From NCBI GenBank assembly GCA_900540185.1, contig UQFH01000007.1:36863-100862 (forward strand): 64,000 bases of DNA, read 5' to 3'. This document shows positions 58,414 through 64,000 of this stretch, piece by piece. The stretch's first letter is position 1. Each line of letters starts with the position of its first letter. The notes beneath the pieces were generated by a model. The model ran no database searches, was not told where the DNA came from, and worked only from the letters and a program-made list of their open reading frames with translations. Origin of the DNA: an uncultured Eubacteriales bacterium (GTDB lineage Bacteria > Bacillota > Clostridia > Tissierellales > Peptoniphilaceae). The position numbers were made by a program, and so were the translations under genes.

Positions 58414-58896
58414 ATGGAAAAAATGACAATAAGCCAAGCGATTTTTAAAGTTTCGGAAATTCAAAGCGAATTGAGCGAAAAAAGATATGCTCTTTCGTCG
58501 CAATTTTTCGGACCGGTCACAGTGAACGGAAAAAAGATTGTGGACGAATCGAAAAAAGAAAAATTGATTGAACATATCGAAAGACTTGATAAACTAAACG
58601 AAGAAATTGCAGTTTTAAAAGAAAAAATCGCCGAAAAAAATCTGGAAAACAAAATTGACGGAAAAAGCGTGACATATGTGCTCGAAATACTCCGCCAAAA
58701 AAGAGCGATGATGAACTCGCTTGAAGCAAACTTGAGAGACACGAGAACATCCGTTGAATCGGGAGTCGGCGCCGTAACATACGCACCGTATGACGAAAAG
58801 AGCATAAGAGAAAAATACGAAAAACTGAAAGAGGAAACATTCAGACTCTCCTCCGAAGTCGACAGAATAAATTCTACAACATATATTGAAATGTAA
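58414..58896 (+). CDS. DIP1984-like coiled-coil protein
   Basis: The 160-residue, hydrophilic protein (MTISQAIFKVSEIQSELSEK; LIEHIERLDKLNEEIAVLKE; VTYVLEILRQKRAMMNSLEA; EKYEKLKEETFRLSSEVDRI) is all-helical. It has the form of the DIP1984 family: an N-terminal helix, an acidic loop, a 'DGKSVTY' turn and a C-terminal NSTTYIEM. Its role is unknown. It follows the ATP-grasp gene by 8 bp (AGGTGAG site) and ends the operon. Only the family match is uncertain. Confidence 0.65.
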   Translation: MEKMTISQAIFKVSEIQSELSEKRYALSSQFFGPVTVNGKKIVDESKKEKLIEHIERLDKLNEEIAVLKEKIAEKNLENKIDGKSVTYVLEILRQKRAMMNSLEANLRDTRTSVESGVGAVTYAPYDEKSIREKYEKLKEETFRLSSEVDRINSTTYIEM

Positions 58897-58965
58897 AGCG
58901 TGCCGAAGGGCTCATTGAATTAGGGATTTTAAAAGAACTGATTTGATAAGTCTTTAGGTGGCATA

Positions 58966-59003
58966 GATAAAAGGCTGTGAGTTAAATGCTCACAGCCTTT
59001 TTC
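58966..59003. terminator. Bidirectional terminator
   Basis: AAAAGGCTGTGAG and CTCACAGCCTTTTT flank a 6-nt loop. It closes the plus-strand operon and the ABC permease gene. Between 58897 and 58965 the plus strand reads AEGLIELGILKELI before TGA, perhaps the tail of a lost gene. Confidence 0.92.
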
Positions 59004-61508
59004 TTATATACTCTTGAAAGTATTATCTGAGTTTTCATTTATTGTTTTAAAACCACTTTTTATTGCAAATAAAACTCCTGCAATCATAAATACAAATACT
59101 ACTATTAGAGGGATATAATTCATATTTGTTATCAGACCTTTTATCGCAAATCCTAATTCATAGTTACTTCTATAGGCTCTCAATGCAATTCCAATAATGA
59201 ACATAAAGATATAAGCTAAGAAAATATTTTTAAACAATATTTTCCCTTCTCCAAAGACCATCTTTTCCATTTGTTTTTCTGTCATACCTGTAGTGGATAG
59301 AAGTTTAAAGTCATTGGATCTTGTCCTAAGGTTGCCTTTAAAACTATTGTAGGCATTGGAAAGAGCAATTGTTATTAGAATGATTTGGATAGCTAGATTT
59401 AGAAGTCTTTCATTCCTTATTAGTTCTTTATCCATGGCTGATCTAATAATTTCTGTGGAAGTGCCATGGTCAAATTTTGGAACATAGGTCGAAATCACTT
59501 TTTCGGCATCTTCAAATACTTTTTCCTTGTTTTTATCGGCTTTGATTTTTACAAAATAATAATAAACTGGGTTGCCTTCATCTATTCCATACGCATCAAT
59601 AAATTTTCGCATATTACTTTCACTTGTAAAGATAGATACTTGATTGTCATTATAAGCTTCTAGATTATAAGGCATTTCATCGATACTTGAATCTATTTTT
59701 ATAGGCATGGACTTACCATTTGCATTATATTTTAAAGTTACTTTTCCAGTATCCTTATCAGAAATTTTTATATATTCATTAAAAGAATAAGGACTTCTAC
59801 TATCTTTTGCAATTTTATTTAATAGTAAATACTTTGCATTCGAAATATTATTTTCTTTTAAAAGTTTTTCGAAATCCTCATCTGTTAAGGCATATATGTT
59901 GGAATATAATTTATCTTCCGGTATTTTACCGCTATTTAAAGCTTCATTTAAATCCTTAGAAATAAAGTCCTCATTTTCACCAACGTAAAATTTTGTATCA
60001 ACTCTTTGGTATACATGCAATTGGTCTATGCCTTCAACTTCTTCTATATCATGAACAAAGTTTTTATCCAAAAAATCACCTACATAAATACTAGATTCAA
60101 AATTGTAGGGACTTTGGTAGTTATTATATTTTTCTTCTAAACTTCTATATGCCCGACTTACTAAAACTGTAGTCAGTACCAAGGCAGACAGAGCCATGGA
60201 AATTACAATAATTCGATAGGTTGAACGATAAGACCTGTAATAATCTTTTGCTAAAGTCTTTTCTATTGGTCCATTTATTTTTGATTTTCCTAATTTAATA
60301 TTTTTTTCTGTAATCCCATTTAAACCTTCGATAACATTTATCTTCGCACTTTTCTTGGCAGGGATCAATGCTGAAAAATACACCATTATCAAGGATAACA
60401 AAACAATTATTAAAATAGATATAGGGCTTGGAAATATGAAATGGAAATCCATAGATTTTACACTTTGACCTAAAATATTTGATATGTTTTGATAAGATTT
60501 TGTATTATTAAGCCACATCAAATATAAGAGCAGATTTGCAGAAGCCAAAGATAAGATTGTTCCCAAGGCTATTGGTAAGGTTGAAAGTTTAAATGCTTTC
60601 TTTCGAATTAATTGCTTTACCTGCTTATCTGTCATCCCAGTGCTTTTTAATAGAGCAATTTCCTTTAAATCCCTATTATTCCATACATTAAAAGCCCCAT
60701 AAATGATAAATGCAAAAAGTAGGCAAAGAAAGAAGGCTGCTCCATATTGTTCTAAAGCTGAGTTTACAACACTTTTTGGTGGAATGATTCCTTTTGGATA
60801 GACCATTTTATATTCTAAGATATCTTTATTATAAAATACTCTACCAATATCTAGGGCATGGTTCTCATCAATATTCATTTCTGATAAAATTTCCCTAGTC
60901 TTTGTATAGGTATCTCTTATATTTTTATACCAAATTTCTGCTTCGGTACCAACATTTTTTTCAAACAAGACTTTTTTATCATCACTTTTAGATAAACCTA
61001 CAAGCATAGCCTCTTCAAATGAATAGCTAAAATCTTCATAAGTACCAACTATTTTATAAGTTTTATCACGAACAGTTATTTCAGAACCCAAATCATATTC
61101 TTTATTTTTTATCAAAAATATCTCTGGAACTAAAAGTTCATTTGCTTTTTCTGGCTTTTTTCCTTCCTTAATATCATAACGTAAAAGGCTTGCAGGATCT
61201 CCATTTTCATATATAACTGCATTTAAGTCTGTTTTTATTACTTTATTGAAAGAAACTTTTTCTATATCTTTATCGTTCTTTAATTTATCATAAAAACCTT
61301 GGTCAATTCCACTTATATTCACATGGTAGTCTCCAAAAGTTTTCTTTACATACTCATACTTGTCAGTTTTTAACGAGTTGAAGATAAAAATTACAGTTCC
61401 TAGTAAAATCACTGCCAAAAGTATGGAAATTTTAATAGCAAAACTGTCTTTCTTATTATTTTTTACAGCTCCATCAGCTAGGTCATTAATAATTTTCATA
61501 AGTTTCAT
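59004..61508 (-). CDS. ABC transporter permease with two FtsX domains (BceB/MacB-like)
   Basis: The 834-residue protein has 8-10 membrane helices: one near 28-45, three near 255-275, 308-328 and 358-380, one near 430-452, and the last group near 700-800. Two large outside domains (about 50-250 and 455-690) separate them. FtsX-type sequence occurs twice: WNNRDLKEIALLKSTGMTDK and NLRTRSNDFKLLSTTGMTEK. Such permeases sense or expel antimicrobial peptides, or act on cell-wall precursors. It overlaps the ATPase gene by 23 bp, confirming coupling. Confidence 0.9.
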   Translation of the reverse strand: MKLMKIINDLADGAVKNNKKDSFAIKISILLAVILLGTVIFIFNSLKTDKYEYVKKTFGDYHVNISGIDQGFYDKLKNDKDIEKVSFNKVIKTDLNAVIYENGDPASLLRYDIKEGKKPEKANELLVPEIFLIKNKEYDLGSEITVRDKTYKIVGTYEDFSYSFEEAMLVGLSKSDDKKVLFEKNVGTEAEIWYKNIRDTYTKTREILSEMNIDENHALDIGRVFYNKDILEYKMVYPKGIIPPKSVVNSALEQYGAAFFLCLLFAFIIYGAFNVWNNRDLKEIALLKSTGMTDKQVKQLIRKKAFKLSTLPIALGTILSLASANLLLYLMWLNNTKSYQNISNILGQSVKSMDFHFIFPSPISILIIVLLSLIMVYFSALIPAKKSAKINVIEGLNGITEKNIKLGKSKINGPIEKTLAKDYYRSYRSTYRIIVISMALSALVLTTVLVSRAYRSLEEKYNNYQSPYNFESSIYVGDFLDKNFVHDIEEVEGIDQLHVYQRVDTKFYVGENEDFISKDLNEALNSGKIPEDKLYSNIYALTDEDFEKLLKENNISNAKYLLLNKIAKDSRSPYSFNEYIKISDKDTGKVTLKYNANGKSMPIKIDSSIDEMPYNLEAYNDNQVSIFTSESNMRKFIDAYGIDEGNPVYYYFVKIKADKNKEKVFEDAEKVISTYVPKFDHGTSTEIIRSAMDKELIRNERLLNLAIQIILITIALSNAYNSFKGNLRTRSNDFKLLSTTGMTEKQMEKMVFGEGKILFKNIFLAYIFMFIIGIALRAYRSNYELGFAIKGLITNMNYIPLIVVFVFMIAGVLFAIKSGFKTINENSDNTFKSI

Positions 61509-62175
61509 CTCCTAAGAAATTTAACCTACCATCTACCATTCTATAGACCTTATCACAAGAATTTGCTACTTTTTCATCATGAGTTATTATCATAATTGTA
61601 GAATTTAATCTTTTATTTACAAGTCTGAAAAGTCCTGTGATTTCTTCAGAATTTTTTCTATCGAGATTTCCTGTAGGCTCATCTGCTAGAATGATGGCAG
61701 GTCTTGTAATAAGACTTCTAGCAATAGCGACTCTTTGTTGCTTGCCACCTGATAATTGTTTTGGATACCTATCAAGCTTTCCTTCTATTCCTAGTATCGA
61801 TAAAATTTCCTTTAAATATTCTTCATCTGCCTTTTTATTGTCTAACAAAAGAGGAAGTAGGATGTTTTTTCTCACATTAATATTTGGAATGAGGTTAAAA
61901 AATTGGTAGACAACGCCAATATTTCTTCTGCGAAATACTGTCATTTCGTCTTTGTCAAACTTGGTAATATTTTTATCTTGAATAAAAATATCCCCACTTG
62001 TTGGTTTATCAACTCCTGCTAATAGATGAAGCAAGGTAGACTTTCCTGACCCGCTATCTCCAATAATGGCGACAAGATCTCCTTTCTCCATTTCAAAATT
62101 CACATTTGATAGAGCGTGTACTTCTACTCCACTATTGTAAGTTTTTGTTAAATCTACTGTTTTTACAATATTCAT
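61486..62175 (-). CDS. ABC transporter ATP-binding protein (MacB/LolD/BceA type)
   Basis: The 229-residue ATPase has Walker A GDSGSGKST (about 39-47), Q-loop VVYQFFNLIPNINVRKNI, signature LSGGKQQRVAIARSL, Walker B IILADEPTGNLD and the H-loop IMIITHDEKVANSCDKV. It is of the MacB/LolD/BceA class that pairs with FtsX-type permeases. AGGAGGACT before the ATG. A direct repeat, probably a response-regulator site, lies 40 bp upstream. Confidence 0.96.
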   Translation of the reverse strand: MNIVKTVDLTKTYNSGVEVHALSNVNFEMEKGDLVAIIGDSGSGKSTLLHLLAGVDKPTSGDIFIQDKNITKFDKDEMTVFRRRNIGVVYQFFNLIPNINVRKNILLPLLLDNKKADEEYLKEILSILGIEGKLDRYPKQLSGGKQQRVAIARSLITRPAIILADEPTGNLDRKNSEEITGLFRLVNKRLNSTIMIITHDEKVANSCDKVYRMVDGRLNFLGDETYENY

Positions 62176-62199
62176 ATTTAGTCCTCCTTATCTTTCTTA

Positions 62200-62233
62200 G
62201 ATGATATTAGACTTAAGTGACTGGAAAGTGACT
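62200..62233 (-). promoter_or_regulatory. Response-regulator direct repeat upstream of the ABC genes
   Basis: On the minus strand AGTCACTT occurs twice (62226-62233 and 62215-62222) with an 11-bp period, the spacing used by OmpR-family regulators. It overlaps the -35 position of a promoter with TAATAT near 62205. The upstream two-component genes are separated by a terminator, so this site controls the ABC genes on their own. Confidence 0.65.
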
Positions 62234-62268
62234 AGAAAAAAATGACTGTGCTTTATTTACACAGCCAT
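62234..62268 (-). terminator. Terminator between the two-component and ABC genes
   Basis: GGCTGTG/CACAGTC with an AT loop, followed on the minus strand by ATTTTTTTC. Confidence 0.8.
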
Positions 62269-62275
62269 AATTAAA

Positions 62276-63253
62276 TCAGTTATAAAATCTCATTTCAAAG
62301 GAATTTGATTTCTTCCCCTTATGATATAAAAGCTCTCCATTTTGTCTTTCCATAACAGATTTTGCCATAGGAAGCCCAATCCCATAACCTTTTGAATTTG
62401 GATCCAGCTTATAAAAACGTTTAAAAACTTTTTCTAACATTTCTCTATCTAAACCTTTAGAAAAATCTTCCACAAATATACTCTTATATAAGTTCGTTTC
62501 TTTTAAGTGAATTTCTATATGCCTATCTTCTGTTGCTTCTAGACCATTTTTCATCACATTAAATGCTGCTTCATAGGTCCATTTCTTATCACATATAAGA
62601 TAAAAGTCTTCTCCATCAAGAGGAATTTCAATATTATCATTGATAAAATAATCTTGCAGGTTTCGTATGATATCTTCAATTAACTCTCTAGCTGATATAC
62701 TATCTTTTGCCATTTCTATTGTTCCAGAATCAAGAGCTGCCAATTTTAATAAAATGTCAGATAAGTTATGGAGTCTAAGTAAATTATCTCTAAGTCTTTC
62801 TATATATTCTTCTGAAACATTATCAATTTCGTCTTCTAATAGGTCTAACAATAATAGTGATCCAGTCAACGGAGTTTTTATTTGATGAGCAATGTCTTCA
62901 GTATATTCTCTTAAGATCTCTTTGTTTTTTTCAGCATTTTCAGCTATTCTCTTGTTTTCTATAATAATTTTAATAATCTCATCTCTGAGTTTGCCAAATT
63001 CATCATCTATAATTTCGTAATTATCAGAGTTTAAATCCAATGAATGGAGAAGGTTAAATATATTATTAATCTTATCATCAAGAGCTTTTTCTTTTTTCTT
63101 TTCAATTTTTGAAATAACTATAAATAGAATTATATTTATAACTAGAAACCCTATAAGAGTTAGAACATCAAATCTTGGATTGAGATAAATTACAAGCAAA
63201 GACATTATCAAATTTAAAATTAAGACAAGTAAAATATTTTTGTTTTTATTCAT
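62276..63253 (-). CDS. Sensor histidine kinase, intramembrane-sensing (BceS-like)
   Basis: The 325-residue protein has two close membrane helices (about 7-23 and 30-48) with almost no outside loop, so it senses via a partner, as BceS does via its permease. The HisKA helix has DIAHQIKTPLTGSLLLLDLL (His123). The HATPase domain has NVMKNGLEAT (N box), IFVEDFSKGLDREMLEKVFK (G1) and SKGYGIGLPMAKSVM (G2). It overlaps the response regulator gene by 8 bp. Confidence 0.93.
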   Translation of the reverse strand: MNKNKNILLVLILNLIMSLLVIYLNPRFDVLTLIGFLVINIILFIVISKIEKKKEKALDDKINNIFNLLHSLDLNSDNYEIIDDEFGKLRDEIIKIIIENKRIAENAEKNKEILREYTEDIAHQIKTPLTGSLLLLDLLEDEIDNVSEEYIERLRDNLLRLHNLSDILLKLAALDSGTIEMAKDSISARELIEDIIRNLQDYFINDNIEIPLDGEDFYLICDKKWTYEAAFNVMKNGLEATEDRHIEIHLKETNLYKSIFVEDFSKGLDREMLEKVFKRFYKLDPNSKGYGIGLPMAKSVMERQNGELLYHKGKKSNSFEMRFYN

Positions 63254-63905
63254 TGTCCCACCTATATCCTATCCCTCTAAGAGTTTTTATATGACCGCCA
63301 TAATCTCCGAGTTTAGATCTGAGTCTTTTTATGGTGACAGTTAGTGTATTGTCATTTACTTCATAAAAATCATAACCCCAAACATAATCTAAAATTCGCT
63401 CTCTTAGTAGATTTATATTTTGGTTTTCTAAAAGCATTTCCAAAACAGCAAACTCTTTTAAGTTAAGGTCTAAATCTTTTCCATATATCGAAGCTTGTTT
63501 TGATATAAGATCTAAAGTTAAATTTTCAAATGTCAGTTCGTCAACCTTTTTTATTCTTCTGCTAAAAACATTGTCTATTCTTGCTTTTAGGACAGGAAGA
63601 GAAAAAGGTTTTGTAATATAATCATCTGCTCCTTGAGAAAGACCTTTTATTACATACTCATCTTCGTCTTTTACAGTAAGCATTATTACAGGAAGGTCAG
63701 AAAATCCCCTTAGCCACTTTAAAAAATCAAAACCTGAACCATCAGGAAGATTAGCATCAAGTAGAACTAAGTTAAAATCATTAAAATTAAGATTCTCTGT
63801 CAGAGAAAGCTTGTTATAAATAATTGTTTCAATATTATGTTTGTTTAAGTAAGTTTTAACAGCAAAGGCAATAGTGCTGTCATCTTCAATCATTAGTATT
63901 TTCAA
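63246..63905 (-). CDS. OmpR-family response regulator
   Basis: The 219-residue protein has a receiver domain with acidic pocket IEDDS, phospho-Asp50 (LVLLDANLPDGSG), the Thr/Ser and Lys residues in VIMLTVKDEDEYV and DDYITKPFSL, and a C-terminal winged helix (VDELTFENLTLDLISKQA; VWGYDFYEVNDNTLTVTIKR). The start is TTG 63905 with GAGG upstream; ATG at codon 4 is an alternative. It should bind the AGTCACTT direct repeat in front of the ABC genes. Confidence 0.95.
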   Translation of the reverse strand: MKILMIEDDSTIAFAVKTYLNKHNIETIIYNKLSLTENLNFNDFNLVLLDANLPDGSGFDFLKWLRGFSDLPVIMLTVKDEDEYVIKGLSQGADDYITKPFSLPVLKARIDNVFSRRIKKVDELTFENLTLDLISKQASIYGKDLDLNLKEFAVLEMLLENQNINLLRERILDYVWGYDFYEVNDNTLTVTIKRLRSKLGDYGGHIKTLRGIGYRWDNE

Positions 63906-64000
63906 TTCTATACTCTACCTCAATCTAATCTTCTACTTTGTACAGTATTTCTATAATATTATACCATATTTGTAACTAAATTAATCTAAATACCTTAAAT
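63906..64000. other. Upstream region of the response regulator gene
   Basis: AT-rich, with TATAAT-like boxes (minus strand) near 63955-63965; presumably the promoter of the two-component genes. No AGTCACTT repeat is seen here, so autoregulation via that site is not indicated. Confidence 0.4.

Noticed and set aside
1..64000. rRNA or tRNA genes
   Set aside because: No rRNA-like conserved segments or tRNA cloverleaf with CCA-type ends were noticed on either strand by eye; a tRNAscan run would settle this.

Overview
The window is a low-GC Gram-positive (Firmicutes) chromosome segment, most likely from a peptide- or amino-acid-fermenting anaerobe of the Tissierellia/Peptoniphilaceae type. Supporting signs are a GrdX gene beside whiA and rlmD, many stalk-domain secreted proteins, a D-aspartate-ligase-like ATP-grasp enzyme, DUF1638 and CD0519/CD1768 family genes, and strong AGGAGG ribosome binding sites. 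The genus is an inference. No rRNA, tRNA or CRISPR array was seen.

Layout. 0-9 kb (mostly minus strand): a secreted lipase with a vWA-like N-terminus, two GNAT acetyltransferases, an amidohydrolase, LemA, a DUF3137 gene cut by one in-frame amber codon, a methyltransferase and a flavodoxin/ferredoxin fusion. The gaps carry a family of structured repeats whose stems covary. 9-14 kb: a fused remnant of two genes, an XRE-regulated operon with a readable promoter and operator, a C39-like protein, a DNA glycosylase and a phosphoesterase. 14-19 kb is a graveyard (KilA-N remnant, lipoprotein remnant, gene tails) around two stalk-domain proteins and an MTA/SAH nucleosidase. 19-28 kb: envelope and stress genes, a metalloregulator-like operator, an MgtC-like protein, a PepSY lipoprotein, and an ArsC/thioredoxin/CobW cluster.

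28-44.4 kb is the accessory zone. It holds GNAT, NUDIX, phosphotransferase and Fic genes, a partial NUDIX duplication, operator arrays, a MobA-type relaxase remnant, a 919-residue DUF4062 plus helical-repeat protein, a frameshifted XRE regulator, a GmrSD-like DUF262/HNH gene with an ACG start, a DUF6037-like gene and a serine recombinase cut by one TGA. I read this as a decaying mobile defence island.

44.6-59 kb returns to native composition: a coupled nudix-whiA-grdX-rlmD operon behind a TetR gene, a divergent MMPL exporter with a YhgE-like partner, a gate-domain membrane protein, and an operon of phosphodiester glycosidase, lipoprotein, HPr, ATP-grasp ligase and a DIP1984-like protein. 59-64 kb is an AT-rich BceAB/BceRS-like module. 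An 11-bp-spaced direct repeat in front of the ABC genes is the probable response-regulator site.

The best candidate for an undescribed system is the DUF4062/helical-repeat protein with its island neighbours (35.8-44.3 kb). The next best are the covarying repeat family at 4.2-7.8 kb and the TGGCGA operator array at the Fic promoter. All family assignments are from reading the protein sequence; no database search was run.
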